Assembly: GCA_028277765.1 (NCBI GenBank)
Contig: JANQFQ010000135.1
Location: forward strand, 1-64,000
DNA length: 64,000 nt
Direction of reading: 5' to 3'
Source: Desulfobacterales bacterium
GTDB lineage: Bacteria > Desulfobacterota > Desulfobacteria > Desulfobacterales > SURF-7
This document shows positions 9,725 through 18,928 of this stretch, piece after piece; positions within the stretch are counted from its first letter, which is position 1, and every line of letters begins with the position of its first letter. The notes under the pieces were generated by a model. That model had not been told where the DNA came from and ran no database searches. It saw only the letters and a list, made by a program, of their open reading frames with translations. A program made the translations under genes and the position numbers.

Positions 9725-10150
9725 ATGGTTAAACATATGAATGATAAAAAAACATGTGCTTGTGAGCGCCGGAAACAGGCCCGCTACCCCGTTAAAAAAG
9801 AGGTCTATGCGGTCTTAAAACCAGATTATGATATGATGGGCCCTATTCTTGATATCAGCAGAGGAGGATTGGCATTTAATTACTGCCCTGTGTCATGTCA
9901 AACCGAGACTGCTGAAAATGTTGAGAGAGATATTGAGCTTTCAATCATCACAGAAACAGATGCATTTTTCCTTAAAGGCTTAAAAATTAATATTGTTTCT
10001 GATGTTGAGATAAATGAACATTGTCATAACGAACAAAAACTTAGACGGTGCGGGCTTCAGTTTGAAGAACCGCGGGTCAACAGGCAAAACAAGTTAGAGC
10101 ATGTCATTCAGCAATTAAAACAGCTGAAACCGTTTAAAAGGTCAAAATAA
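9725..10150 (+). CDS. PilZ-domain c-di-GMP-binding protein
   Basis: The 141-residue protein is essentially a single PilZ domain. The two binding motifs are visible: RRKQARYPVKK (RxxxR) near residue 18 and DISRGGLAF (D/NxSxxG) near residue 43. It should bind c-di-GMP and act as an effector, consistent with the diguanylate cyclase and HD-GYP genes elsewhere in the window. Neither ATG at 9725 nor the in-frame ATG at 9737 has a clear ribosome site. A 276-base gap follows with no feature I can name. Confidence 0.85.
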   Translation: MVKHMNDKKTCACERRKQARYPVKKEVYAVLKPDYDMMGPILDISRGGLAFNYCPVSCQTETAENVERDIELSIITETDAFFLKGLKINIVSDVEINEHCHNEQKLRRCGLQFEEPRVNRQNKLEHVIQQLKQLKPFKRSK

Positions 10151-10426
10151 ATATGATGATTTACAGACTGTTTGTGGATTATATGCTTCTGAGATCCATT
10201 CAATACCTGTGTTGATAGTCTTCCGCTTTACCATACTCCTCCACATCTGGAAATAATAAATAAAAATTGATTCCATTTCAGGGACAGCAAAGTATGTTTT
10301 GGAAAAAGATGGTCTGTACAATTATCAAAAAAAAGCAAACATTTTAATTAAGGATGTAACTAAATGTTTAAATAAAAAATAAATATACTTTTTTTGTTGA
10401 AACACCTATTTTGAAAGGAACATAAC

Positions 10427-11749
10427 GTGGAGATAATTACACAGATAAATACCTGGGGGACGGAACACCAGTTCTTTTTTATGTTATTGATGCTTATTGT
10501 AAGTATTTCATCCGCATGGGGCATCATGTGGTCTCTTTATAAATGGTCCTTGCGGTTTAAGTTTTTTGCGATGATCGGGTTTTTATCGATGGGTATGCTT
10601 TCCATTGGCGCGTACCTTTTCGGTGAAAATTTTTCCATTATCCGAATTTTATTAACCGGTGTCTTTATCGGCATCGGGAGCCATATTGCCATGATCATTT
10701 TTCTTAAAACAACGCTTAATCCATTAAAGGAGCTGGTTGAACGTCTTGAGGCTGTTTCAAGGGGTGATTTTACGGTGGAAGTGGATATTATAAAGACCAA
10801 GGATGAATTGGGGCAGGTTTCCAAAACCCTGGGCTGTATGGTAGGGGAAATTTCTATTCTGCTTCAAGCCATAAAAAATAATACCCAGAACAATCTGGAA
10901 ATGGCTGAAGATCTATCCGAACTTTCCAGTCGGATGTCTGAAAACGCGGACAGTTCACAGCAAAGGTCGAGTGTGGCCGCATCCTCGGTAAAGGATACAA
11001 ACGCCAATATGGTTAGCGTGGCAACAACCATGGAAGAGGCGTCAGCAAATATCAGTGAGATTTCTACGGCCATCGAGGAGAATACAATCGCGCTTAATGA
11101 GGTAGCCCAAAATTCAGCTAAGGCCGGCATCTCTTCTGATGAAGTGGCAAGTCAGGCTGACAGTGCGTCTAAAATGGTGAGAGAACTGGATGGTGCGGCA
11201 AGGAATATCAGCCAGGTAACAGAAACAATTACCGAAATTTCAGAGCAGACAAATCTTTTGGCGTTGAACGCGACCATTGAAGCGGCCCGTGCGGGTGGTG
11301 CCGGAAAAGGGTTTGCCGTGGTTGCCAGTGAAATTAAAGAGTTGGCAAGACAGACGGCAGAAGCAACACAGGAAATAAAAAATATGGTAGATGGCGTTCA
11401 GAAAACAGCGGCCAATACCATGGCAGAGATTGAAAAAATAACAATGGTCATTAATAACAGCAATAATATTGTCACAAGTATTGTAACTGCCGTGGAGGAG
11501 CAGTCCATCGTCACAGCTGAAATTGCGAGAAATGTCTGCCATGCTTCCGACGGAATACAGAGCGCTAATAAAAATGTGTCCCAAAGCCTGACAGCATTGG
11601 ATAAAATTGCAACAGATATTAATGAGGTCAACAGTGATGCCAATCGTATATCAACCAGCAGTTTAGAAGTAAAAGGCAACTCGGGTAAGCTGGCAAGCCT
11701 GGCTGAACGCTTGAAGGAGAATGTGGCAAAATTTGTGATAACAGAATAA
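10427..11749 (+). CDS. Methyl-accepting chemotaxis protein without a sensor domain
   Basis: This product of about 440 residues starts at GTG with an AAAGGA ribosome site. It has three or four hydrophobic helices in residues 15-95 with only short loops, a HAMP region ([20 protein letters not shown] onward), and a full chemoreceptor signalling domain. The conserved hairpin tip reads [20 protein letters not shown]. No periplasmic ligand-binding domain is present. It is the first of four near-paralogues here (also at 18929, 48757 and 50076). It may sense through its membrane helices, for example membrane or redox state, or through partners. Confidence 0.92.
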   Translation: MEIITQINTWGTEHQFFFMLLMLIVSISSAWGIMWSLYKWSLRFKFFAMIGFLSMGMLSIGAYLFGENFSIIRILLTGVFIGIGSHIAMIIFLKTTLNPLKELVERLEAVSRGDFTVEVDIIKTKDELGQVSKTLGCMVGEISILLQAIKNNTQNNLEMAEDLSELSSRMSENADSSQQRSSVAASSVKDTNANMVSVATTMEEASANISEISTAIEENTIALNEVAQNSAKAGISSDEVASQADSASKMVRELDGAARNISQVTETITEISEQTNLLALNATIEAARAGGAGKGFAVVASEIKELARQTAEATQEIKNMVDGVQKTAANTMAEIEKITMVINNSNNIVTSIVTAVEEQSIVTAEIARNVCHASDGIQSANKNVSQSLTALDKIATDINEVNSDANRISTSSLEVKGNSGKLASLAERLKENVAKFVITE

Positions 11750-11854
11750 AAACTAGATGCTAGATTGTCCTGACCAGCGCTTGATTTTACATACAGTGTA
11801 AATTCTAATTAAATCTGATTCTGATTGTTAAGTAAAATTTTAACTTTCACAATT

Positions 11855-11918
11855 TAATATAGGGGCGAATCTTGTATTCGCCCATTTTTGCAACCAAACA
11901 ATATTATTTATTATACCG
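11855..11918 (+). repeat. GGGGCGAATCTTGTATTCGCCC dispersed stem-loop repeat (partial copy)
   Basis: A hairpin made by GGGCGAAT and ATTCGCCC is followed by a TTTTTGCAACCAAACAATATTATT tract. Fuller copies of the same unit occur at 25461-25560 (minus) and 28496-28587 (plus). The rest of the 300-base gap between the chemoreceptor and the radical SAM gene holds only a GATGCTAG word near 11756. Confidence 0.7.
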
Positions 11919-12049
11919 TACCCAAAGGGTCTTTATTGACTGCCTGCCTGTTTTTGGATATACATTATTAGACAAGCCCGACTGCACACATAATAATTTG
12001 AATCACTTGAATAGAAGATTTTTCTCATTTTTCAATACTGATTTAAGCG

Positions 12050-13045
12050 ATGCATGATATCATCATTAAAGATAGCCGTCTTGAATGGGCAGAGAGACAA
12101 CTTTTAAACTGCCGTCTCTGCCCGCGTGATTGCGGTATCAACCGGATGTCAGGGGAAATTGGCTGGTGTGGTGCAGGCGCTGAAGCCAGTTATTATATGG
12201 AATATGTTCATTACGGAGAAGAACCCGCGATCGTCCCTTCTCATACAATATACCTGACCGGGTGTAATCTCCGTTGCTGCTTCTGCCATACTGCGCGTGA
12301 AAGGAGAATAAAACCGTCAAAGCGGTTAACCCCTGATCGCCTTAACCGGATCATAGAAAAGGGCCGGCTTGAAAGGGCCCGGAACATTAATATCCTAGGC
12401 GGTGACCCGACTGTAAATCTACCTGCCTTGCTTATTCTTTTTTCAAAAATGCCCAACCTGCCACCTGTGGTCTGGAACAGCAGCCTGTACTGCTCGGCAG
12501 AAGCTCTATCAGCGCTGCAAGGGATACCAGATATTTATCTGACAGATTTTAAATTCGGTAACAATCAATGCGCTGAACGGTTGTCTGAAACAACAGGATA
12601 TGTTGATGTGCTGACAGCACGGATAAAAGAACTTTTCGTAAATGAAGGGGCTGACAGAATAATCATAAGGCATCTTGTTCTTCCAGGACACATTGAGTGC
12701 TGTACCCGGCCGATTCTTGACTGGATAGCCAGGCACGCTAATAGTGTAAGTGTCAGTTTGAAGTTTGATTATCTTGTCATGCCTTGGGTAAAAACGGATC
12801 ATGACCTGAAAAGATTTTTATCAGTTAATGAAATTGAAAAGGTGAAGAAAATCGCTCTGAATGCCGGTATTAATGTAATGCAAAATGAATCCAATAACAC
12901 CTGGGTATCTAAAAAAAATCACATAACAGCTACCCAGCATACAGAGGAAACAGAAATCGTTATTTCTCCAAATGGAAATGTTTTTTTACAGCATCCTGCC
13001 CGTGAAATAACGGAACTGCTTTTAAGCATAAACGAAAATAATTAA
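12050..13045 (+). CDS. Radical SAM protein of the PflX (COG1313) type
   Basis: The 331-residue protein opens with a cysteine cluster, LLNCRLCPRDCGINR...GWCG, typical of PflX-like proteins. The radical SAM motif follows as TGCNLRCCFCHT (CxxxCxxC) at about residues 71-78, which should bind a [4Fe-4S] cluster and SAM. Family members are annotated as pyruvate formate-lyase activating enzyme homologues, but their substrates are mostly unknown. The gene ends 16 bases before the AAA ATPase gene and probably heads the operon reaching to 18541. No glycyl-radical enzyme gene is seen in the window, so a role in modifying an operon partner is possible but unproven. Confidence 0.85.
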   Translation: MHDIIIKDSRLEWAERQLLNCRLCPRDCGINRMSGEIGWCGAGAEASYYMEYVHYGEEPAIVPSHTIYLTGCNLRCCFCHTARERRIKPSKRLTPDRLNRIIEKGRLERARNINILGGDPTVNLPALLILFSKMPNLPPVVWNSSLYCSAEALSALQGIPDIYLTDFKFGNNQCAERLSETTGYVDVLTARIKELFVNEGADRIIIRHLVLPGHIECCTRPILDWIARHANSVSVSLKFDYLVMPWVKTDHDLKRFLSVNEIEKVKKIALNAGINVMQNESNNTWVSKKNHITATQHTEETEIVISPNGNVFLQHPAREITELLLSINENN

Positions 13046-13061
13046 TATAAAAAGGTGTTTT

Positions 13062-14621
13062 ATGGACGACCATCATGATAAGCAGATCGAGATTTTGGTC
13101 CGCGCCCGGTATCCTATCTTGTATATTGTGTCATGGGAAGAACCGAGAGTAATCGATTCTTTAATTGATATCGGTCACCGGACGTCAAAGAGCGTATTTG
13201 AGTGGTCCTGCTCAAGTGGGATTGTGCCGGCAGGTACACCTGTGGATTCAAAAAAGAATATTAACGCAAAAACAAAAGATCCTCTTATGGCATTAAATGA
13301 AGTCGTGGAACAGGTGGAACCGGCTATTTATGTTTTTAAAGATTTTCATCCGTTTCTCGCAAAAAACAATTTTGCCATCATACGTAAACTCCGGGATATT
13401 TCGCAAATCCTGAAAAGTAGTTATAAAACCCTGGTTTTAACATCTCCGTTTCTTGATCTTCCCCGTGAACTTGAAAAAGATATTACTATTATTGATTACA
13501 AACTGCCAACATTTGACGAGCTGGGCGTTCTCCTTGACCGGATTATTGATGAAGTAAAGGATAATCCGAAAATTACCATCGACATTGATCCAGGAGGGCG
13601 TGAAGAGATTCTCAAGGCCGCGCTTGGATTAACCCTGTCCGAAGCTGAGAATGTGTTCGCACGCGCGCTGATCAGTGGAGGGAAGCTTTGCAATGACGAT
13701 GTGGCGGCGATATTCGTGGAAAAGCGTCAGATCATCAGGAAAAGCGGTCTCCTTGATTATTGTGAACCAGATGTTGCGTTTGCCCAGGTAGGAGGGCTCG
13801 ACAGCCTAAAGGATTGGCTTGTTAAAAGAAAGCTGGCTTTTACTGATAAAGCCAAGAAATTTGGACTTCCGCCGCCAAGCGGTGTCCTTATGATCGGTGT
13901 ACAGGGATGCGGTAAAAGTATGTGCGCGAAAGCTGTCAGCGCTTTATGGCAGGTTCCCCTTCTTCGTATGGATGTGGGCCAAATTTTTAGCGCATTAGTA
14001 GGAAGTTCAGAAGAGAATATTCGCAGGTGTATTAGTATTGCCGAGAGTATCGCGCCGTGCGTGCTCTGGGTGGACGAGATTGACAAGGCCTTTGGTGCAA
14101 TCTCAGGATCCTCCACAGACAGCGGTACTTCGCAAAGGGTTTTAGGGACTTTTCTGACGTGGCTTGCTGAAAAATTATCATCGGTGTTTGTGGTAGCGAC
14201 CGCGAACAATATTCATGTCCTGCCTCCGGAACTTCTACGGAAAGGTCGGTTTGATGATATCTTTTTTATTGATCTGCCTGATCAAAAGGAGCGAGAGTCA
14301 ATTTTTGGCATTCACCTAAGATTGCGGAAAAGAAAAAAAGAGAAATTCGATCTGGAAAAGCTTGCCCGGGCAGGCAAAGGATTTAGCGGTGCAGAGATAG
14401 AACAGGCAATTGTTGCAGCTCTGTTTGACGCGTTTTACCAGAAACGCGATTTAACGGATGATGATATAATTAAAGCTATTTCAGAAACAGTGCCTCTCTC
14501 AAAAACAATGGAAGAAGAAATCCGTACCCTTCGGGAATGGTGCTCTACCCGTACACGGCACGCGTCAGTGACTGCGGAAGAGATCGCCGCAAAGCCAGGA
14601 CGGAAACTGGAGTTCACATAG
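13062..14621 (+). CDS. Ycf46-like AAA ATPase
   Basis: The 519-residue protein has an N-terminal region of about 230 residues resembling the non-catalytic half of Ycf46-type proteins (it begins with ILVRARYPILYIVSWEEPRV). A single AAA module follows: Walker A IGVQGCGKS, Walker B VLWVDEIDKAF, sensor VVATANNIHVLPPELLRKGRFDD with a GRFD arginine motif, and a C-terminal helical lid. Ycf46 is a conserved but poorly understood ATPase of cyanobacteria and plastids. The two genes downstream resemble DUF1257 and DUF2997 families that also occur in cyanobacteria, so the neighbourhood supports the call. Its substrate is unknown. Confidence 0.85.
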   Translation: MDDHHDKQIEILVRARYPILYIVSWEEPRVIDSLIDIGHRTSKSVFEWSCSSGIVPAGTPVDSKKNINAKTKDPLMALNEVVEQVEPAIYVFKDFHPFLAKNNFAIIRKLRDISQILKSSYKTLVLTSPFLDLPRELEKDITIIDYKLPTFDELGVLLDRIIDEVKDNPKITIDIDPGGREEILKAALGLTLSEAENVFARALISGGKLCNDDVAAIFVEKRQIIRKSGLLDYCEPDVAFAQVGGLDSLKDWLVKRKLAFTDKAKKFGLPPPSGVLMIGVQGCGKSMCAKAVSALWQVPLLRMDVGQIFSALVGSSEENIRRCISIAESIAPCVLWVDEIDKAFGAISGSSTDSGTSQRVLGTFLTWLAEKLSSVFVVATANNIHVLPPELLRKGRFDDIFFIDLPDQKERESIFGIHLRLRKRKKEKFDLEKLARAGKGFSGAEIEQAIVAALFDAFYQKRDLTDDDIIKAISETVPLSKTMEEEIRTLREWCSTRTRHASVTAEEIAAKPGRKLEFT

Positions 14622-14659
14622 CATATAACTTAGAGCAATCTTGAGAGGAGGAGATGGGT

Positions 14660-15118
14660 ATGAGTGCCATAATTGTATTAACTGTCGGTATCCCTGCTGC
14701 GTCTGCAGCATGGCCGGTAGTAGCGGCTGCGGCTGTGTCAGCAGGCGCTGCACTGGGGTTTACTGCTGTTCAGGCGGAACAGGATACAAAAACCATGAAT
14801 GAAGTAGAGGTGACTGTCAGAAATTCCCAATCGGTTACCGGCGAAATACCACTTGGAGAAGAAATTGTACTATCAAAAGGGGGAGTCAAGGTCGTGTTTT
14901 CAAGAGATACCAACGGGCAGGTTGCGGTAAAAGTTTCTGGATCTGGCAAGAGCGACGCAGAACTCAGAGCCATCGGCCAGGAGATGGCAGACAAACTGGT
15001 TCAACAATACGCCTACCATCGTCTGGTTACCGAGCTTAAACAGCAGAATTTTAATGTTGTTGACGAAGCGGTAGAAGAAGACGGTACGGTCAGGCTGCAG
15101 GTAAGAACTTTTAAATAA
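14660..15118 (+). CDS. DUF1257 (Ycf35-like) protein
   Basis: I placed the start at the second ATG (14660) because AGGAGG lies eight bases before it but only two bases before the ATG at 14654. The product has about 152 residues and opens with an alanine-rich hydrophobic stretch. Its C-terminal part, LVQQYAYHRLVTELKQQNF and then VDEAVEEDGTVRLQVRTF, strongly recalls the end of Ycf35/DUF1257 proteins. The N-terminal half is more hydrophobic than I expect for that family. Function is unknown. It sits between the AAA gene and the DUF2997-like gene and probably forms a unit with both. Confidence 0.62.
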   Translation: MSAIIVLTVGIPAASAAWPVVAAAAVSAGAALGFTAVQAEQDTKTMNEVEVTVRNSQSVTGEIPLGEEIVLSKGGVKVVFSRDTNGQVAVKVSGSGKSDAELRAIGQEMADKLVQQYAYHRLVTELKQQNFNVVDEAVEEDGTVRLQVRTFK

Positions 15119-15139
15119 TATTCAGCAGGGGAGATTGTC

Positions 15140-15346
15140 ATGGAACAGCATGAATTCGATATTAAAATTAAACCTGACGGGAAAGTAGAAGTGCATATCA
15201 AGGGCGTAAAAGGGCCTGTCTGCATGGAATACGCCAAGCTTTTTGAAAGGATCATCGGAAAGACGGAAACAGTTGAGCATACCGGAGAATACTACGAACC
15301 GCCATCAGGCGTTCAGGTACTTGTTGATCAGAAGGTGAAAGATTAA
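15140..15346 (+). CDS. DUF2997 small protein
   Basis: The 68-residue protein has a GGGGAG ribosome site before its ATG. The sequence EFDIKIKPDGKVEVHIKGVK followed by a helix with a cysteine and a TGEYYE end matches my recollection of DUF2997: two beta strands, then a helix. Such small proteins commonly sit next to Ycf46-like ATPases and DUF1257 genes. The gene is 21 bases after the DUF1257-like gene. The role is unknown; it could be an adaptor or substrate of the ATPase. Confidence 0.7.
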   Translation: MEQHEFDIKIKPDGKVEVHIKGVKGPVCMEYAKLFERIIGKTETVEHTGEYYEPPSGVQVLVDQKVKD

Positions 15347-15347
15347 C

Positions 15348-15500
15348 CCGCATTTCTCATAAACGACCATGTTCGTAAGATAAAAACAAAAGATGAAATA
15401 TTTTCATTATCATACAATAATCCCCCTCGGTCCCCCTTTGAAAAAGGGGGAAGATTTTCTCCCCTCTTTTTCAAAGAGGGGCTGGGGGAGATTTATCAAA
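15348..15500 (+). repeat. ~150-bp dispersed repeat, copy 1 of an inverted pair
   Basis: The block runs from GCATTTCTCATAAACGACC through the G/C-rich tract CCCCCTCGGTCCCCCTTTG to GGGGAGATTTATCAAA. A reverse-complement copy with the same order of segments lies at 63278-63437. The internal CCCCTCTTTTTCAAAGAGGGG hairpin could also terminate or pause transcription after the DUF2997-like gene. It splits the 12-18.5 kb gene run into two parts. Confidence 0.8.
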
Positions 15501-15599
15501 TTGATTTTTTTTTAATCCAATATAAAATCCTGGCCCTCTGGGCCAGAATCTTTACTTTAAAACAGAGGGTATGACTTCCTGAAATAAGGATACGGGAAC

Positions 15600-16631
15600 A
15601 TGCAGTGCGCTGTCTGCGATTTTGAAAATATGAGCGATCAGCAAAGGTGTGTACGGTGCGGGGCACAGCTGATACTGACCGGGCAGGAGATGGCTGAAGA
15701 TTATATGCCCCCGAGATCAAAAGGGTCCAGAAAGCTCAGACCTGTTCAGTATTTTTTTAACAGGATGTTAGAAAAAAAAGATTTTGGTTTATTGGGGCGG
15801 CTGGCGCGGTTTTTTGGCAAAAGTAATATGCTGCCGGGATGGTCGATAGCCGCGATGCTGTTTTCTGTTATCCCAGGCTTAGGACACCTCCTTGACAGTA
15901 GAATAAAAAGCGGGGTGATCAGTTTTTCTGTCTGGGTGGGGTTTGCAATAATGGTGGCCCTTCACTGTGTAGGTGTCGTGGGAACAGTTCTTAGCGGGAT
16001 GATGTTTGGGTGGCACGCGTCTGTTGTGTTTCATGCCGGACGCATAAAAGAGCATATAATAGATACGCGGAAACGGATCAGAACAGTCCTGGCCATTCTG
16101 GTTGTAACATTTACAATCTATGCATTAATTTTTATTACCATTTATTCTTATATAGATTTTATGACGTGCGCTTTTGATGTGGCAGCACTGGATTTGAGAA
16201 AAGGAGATACCCTGCTGATAAGGGAGGGACGTTTTAAGGCCGAGGACCTGCAAAGGGGCGATATTATCAGTGTGAATTTTAGTTCTTTGCGTGATTCCGG
16301 GGGGTATGGTATAAGAATATCCGATGTGGGAGCTGCCGAGGTTTTAGGTCTCCCGGGTGACAAGATTCAGATATCGAGTGAGGGTTTTACCGTTAATTCA
16401 GACTTGATTGAGCCGGACATGCTTGCAAAAGGCTCTCTTCCAATGCCTGATGTTGCGATTTCAATAATAGTTCCTGAAAGCCATGTTTATGCTGTCTGCC
16501 CATTTGGGGGTAAAATTGAGGGAAGAGTGGCTGTGCGCGTATGGCGGGATCTGCTTGTTATAAAAGCAGAAGAGATTCAGGGCAAAGCAATTGGAATCTA
16601 TCTTCCGATGTACAGGCGGCATTTTTTTTAA
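15600..16631 (+). CDS. Zinc-ribbon membrane protein with a degenerate signal peptidase I (S26) fold
   Basis: The 343-residue protein starts with a zinc ribbon (CAVCDFENMSDQQRCVRCG) and then has about three or four membrane helices (residues 75-180). The C-terminal part resembles the S26 signal peptidase fold: LRKGDTLLIREG and GDIISVNF match the usual PGD.V and GDIV strands, and EVLGLPGDKIQI matches the VIGLPGD box. The catalytic Ser-Met-Pro segment before the first box is replaced by CAFDVAALDLRKGD, and no lysine precedes the VLGLPGD box. It is probably not a peptidase and may be a membrane scaffold or binding protein. It lies between the repeat and the TPR gene. Confidence 0.7.
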   Translation: MQCAVCDFENMSDQQRCVRCGAQLILTGQEMAEDYMPPRSKGSRKLRPVQYFFNRMLEKKDFGLLGRLARFFGKSNMLPGWSIAAMLFSVIPGLGHLLDSRIKSGVISFSVWVGFAIMVALHCVGVVGTVLSGMMFGWHASVVFHAGRIKEHIIDTRKRIRTVLAILVVTFTIYALIFITIYSYIDFMTCAFDVAALDLRKGDTLLIREGRFKAEDLQRGDIISVNFSSLRDSGGYGIRISDVGAAEVLGLPGDKIQISSEGFTVNSDLIEPDMLAKGSLPMPDVAISIIVPESHVYAVCPFGGKIEGRVAVRVWRDLLVIKAEEIQGKAIGIYLPMYRRHFF

Positions 16632-16640
16632 AGGATAATC

Positions 16641-17468
16641 ATGATGAGTAAAAGCCGATTTACGAACCTTGAATTTGATGACGGGAAAGGGCGTACCTCT
16701 GCGTCTGAAGAAGCTGGTGCGGGGAAAACAGGTGACCAACAGACTGTCCGTACAGGTACTGAAATAAGAGATGCTCAATATTATATGGAAAAGGCTGAGC
16801 AGTATGAAATGGCGGGATTCCATGAGCATTCTCTCAAGGCATATGCTTCAGCACTTGGAGAAAACCCGCTTTTGCTTGACGCGTGGATCGGCCAGCTGAT
16901 GATGCTTCTTGAACTCGAAGAGTACCCTGAAGTGCGTCTTTGGGCTGACAAAGCTCTTGAGAAATTTCCGGACAATCCATCTCTCCTTGCGGCTAAAGCT
17001 GCGGCCATCTATCGCATGGGGCTCCACAGTGAGGCAAGTGATTATTGTGATGCGGCCGTCAAGGCAAAAGGAGACTGGGATATTGTGTGGCTGTGCAGGG
17101 GGGAACTGATGCTTGAAGGGAGCCAGTATGCAGCAGATGCCTGCTTTAAAAAAGCCCTCGATTTTTCAGATAAAAAGGATTTAATCCATATCCGTACAGG
17201 AGCGATATACCTTCGTTATAAAAAATACAGCAAGGCGCTTATATCGCTTCAGCATGCAACATCAAAGGTCCCGAATGCTGCATGGGCGTGGTATCTTCTC
17301 GGGACCGCCCAGGACAACCTGGGAGATTTCAAGCAGGCACAGACGTCTTTTCAGCAGGCAGCGGAGCTGAATCCCCGCAACGATATTTTTAGGAATGCCG
17401 CTCACGCAAGAAAACAGACAATCAGCGATATGATTATTGGATTCATGAGGAGATTATTTAGCAAATGA
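16641..17468 (+). CDS. TPR-repeat protein
   Basis: The 275-residue soluble protein has an acidic, low-complexity N-terminus and then about five or six tetratricopeptide-like helix pairs from residue 45 onward, such as AWAWYLLGTAQDNLGDFKQA and SFQQAAELNPRN. It has no signal peptide. An AAGGATAATC ribosome site precedes the first ATG, ten bases after the previous gene. Its stop overlaps the PilT-like gene start (ATGA), so the two are translationally coupled. It is probably a scaffold for the ATPase or for the membrane protein upstream. Confidence 0.8.
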   Translation: MMSKSRFTNLEFDDGKGRTSASEEAGAGKTGDQQTVRTGTEIRDAQYYMEKAEQYEMAGFHEHSLKAYASALGENPLLLDAWIGQLMMLLELEEYPEVRLWADKALEKFPDNPSLLAAKAAAIYRMGLHSEASDYCDAAVKAKGDWDIVWLCRGELMLEGSQYAADACFKKALDFSDKKDLIHIRTGAIYLRYKKYSKALISLQHATSKVPNAAWAWYLLGTAQDNLGDFKQAQTSFQQAAELNPRNDIFRNAAHARKQTISDMIIGFMRRLFSK

Positions 17469-18541
17469 AAAAACCTGACAAACATTTTTCAGCCATTCTC
17501 AAGACAGCCCGCAGCCATAATGCTTCTGATATTCATCTGATTGCCGGCCTCCCGCCGACGTTCAGGGTAAGCGGTGAAATTATTGTGGCACCAAATCATG
17601 ATCCCATGGAACGGGAGGAACTGATCAATCTTACAAAACGTCTTCTAACAGACAGTCAGGCTGAAATGCTGGAAAAAGAGAGAGAACTCTGTATTTCCTA
17701 TTATCATGAAAAATATGGTCGGATAAGGCTTTCACTGTATCATCGACTCAATGTAACTGAGATGGCGATACGGATGTGTAATCAAGACATACAGACTGCT
17801 GAAGTTTTAATGCTTCCGGAGGCAGTTGACAGCCTTGCGGCTAAAACATCTGGCCTGATTATTATTACAGGCCCCACCGGCATGGGTAAGACCACTACGA
17901 TGAATTACATTGTTGATCTTATTAACGCGACTAAACGGTCTAAGATTATAACCATAGAAGACCCTGTTGAGTTTGAACATGCTCATAAAAAGAGTATTAT
18001 TACACAGATCGAAGTCGGCACCGACACCTTGGATTTTTCGCATTGCCTCAGGCATGTCCTCAGGCTCGATCCCGATGTGATCGTCATTGGCGAGATGAGA
18101 GACCAGGATACAATGGAGACCGCTCTGAACGCTGCTGAGACAGGGCACCTGGTTTTAGCGACACTCCATACACCAAGCGCGTCAGGAGCCGTGGAAAGGA
18201 TTGTGGGCTTCTTTGAAGGCTCGCGGCAGCCCCAGATTATCCATCAGCTCTCATCAACACTTCAAGGCGTCATTGCCCAGCGGTTAATTACAGCCTTAGA
18301 CAAGAAAAGCCGCATACTTGCCACTGAAGTTATTATCGCCACAGACGCTGTCAGGGCACTGATACGCGAGGAAAAGAATCAGCAAATTTATAATACGATG
18401 ATTACGTCAAGAAATATCGGGATGCATACCCTGGAACATTCATTGGTCGAATTGTATAAGCAAGGGATGATAAGCCTGGAGCAGGCATACAGCCATTCTA
18501 ACAGGCCTGACCATATAAAAAGTCTGTTAAATAAAAAATAA
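17465..18541 (+). CDS. PilT/PilU-like secretion-type hexameric ATPase
   Basis: The 358-residue protein shows the full PilT-type motif set: Walker A ITGPTGMGKTTT, Asp box EDPVEFEHAHKKSIITQIEVG, Walker B DPDVIVIGEMRD, and the His box AALNAAETGHLVLATLHTPS. It begins with the PilT-type N-terminal domain (SDIHLIAGLPPTFRVSGE). It should power retraction or disassembly of a type IV pilus-like machine. No pilin, PilB, PilC or secretin gene is nearby. The coupling to the TPR gene suggests it serves the product of this operon or has been recruited to it. Confidence 0.87.
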   Translation: MKKPDKHFSAILKTARSHNASDIHLIAGLPPTFRVSGEIIVAPNHDPMEREELINLTKRLLTDSQAEMLEKERELCISYYHEKYGRIRLSLYHRLNVTEMAIRMCNQDIQTAEVLMLPEAVDSLAAKTSGLIIITGPTGMGKTTTMNYIVDLINATKRSKIITIEDPVEFEHAHKKSIITQIEVGTDTLDFSHCLRHVLRLDPDVIVIGEMRDQDTMETALNAAETGHLVLATLHTPSASGAVERIVGFFEGSRQPQIIHQLSSTLQGVIAQRLITALDKKSRILATEVIIATDAVRALIREEKNQQIYNTMITSRNIGMHTLEHSLVELYKQGMISLEQAYSHSNRPDHIKSLLNKK

Positions 18542-18738
18542 TAAAAGGTCGCACGGAAATTTGCTGTATTACTTAGAAGACAACTTTTCCCCTAGGTTTT
18601 TCTTTTAACATCCCTATTCTTTTTATCCTTTTCTGTAAACTTGACATATGTTTTATAGAACTTACTTTTAAAATAAGTTAATTAATAATTTTAAGTATTT
18701 ATTGTCACATGTAACAGTTGTGATGAAGGAGGTATAAA

Positions 18739-18855
18739 ATGGAAACATTTTGTTATAATATTAGGGACCTAAATAACATCAGGGAAGAGCTGAAATCGGT
18801 TTTGGAGATACTTGACAATCATCGCATTAAATCATATGTGGCTGGTATGATTTAA
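18739..18855 (+). CDS. Small ORF (38 aa) with strong ribosome site
   Basis: An AAGGAGGT motif lies six bases before the ATG. The 38-residue product (starting METFCYNIRDLNNIREELKS) is helical and amphipathic, with an ILDNHRIKSYVAGMI end. I recognise no family. It stands alone in the 390-base gap between the PilT-like gene and the second chemoreceptor and might be co-transcribed with the latter. Coding is supported only by the ribosome site and the regular amphipathic pattern. Confidence 0.5.
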   Translation: METFCYNIRDLNNIREELKSVLEILDNHRIKSYVAGMI

Positions 18856-18928
18856 ACTGCAGGTAATTATTTTTACTACCAGTAGTTTATAAATGGGGAT
18901 GATCATCAATTAGATAGGAGCAACCTGC

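Noticed and set aside
12050-13045. Pyruvate formate-lyase activating enzyme proper
   Set aside because: The cysteine-rich start is PflX type, and no glycyl-radical enzyme gene is nearby, so the specific function is not claimed.
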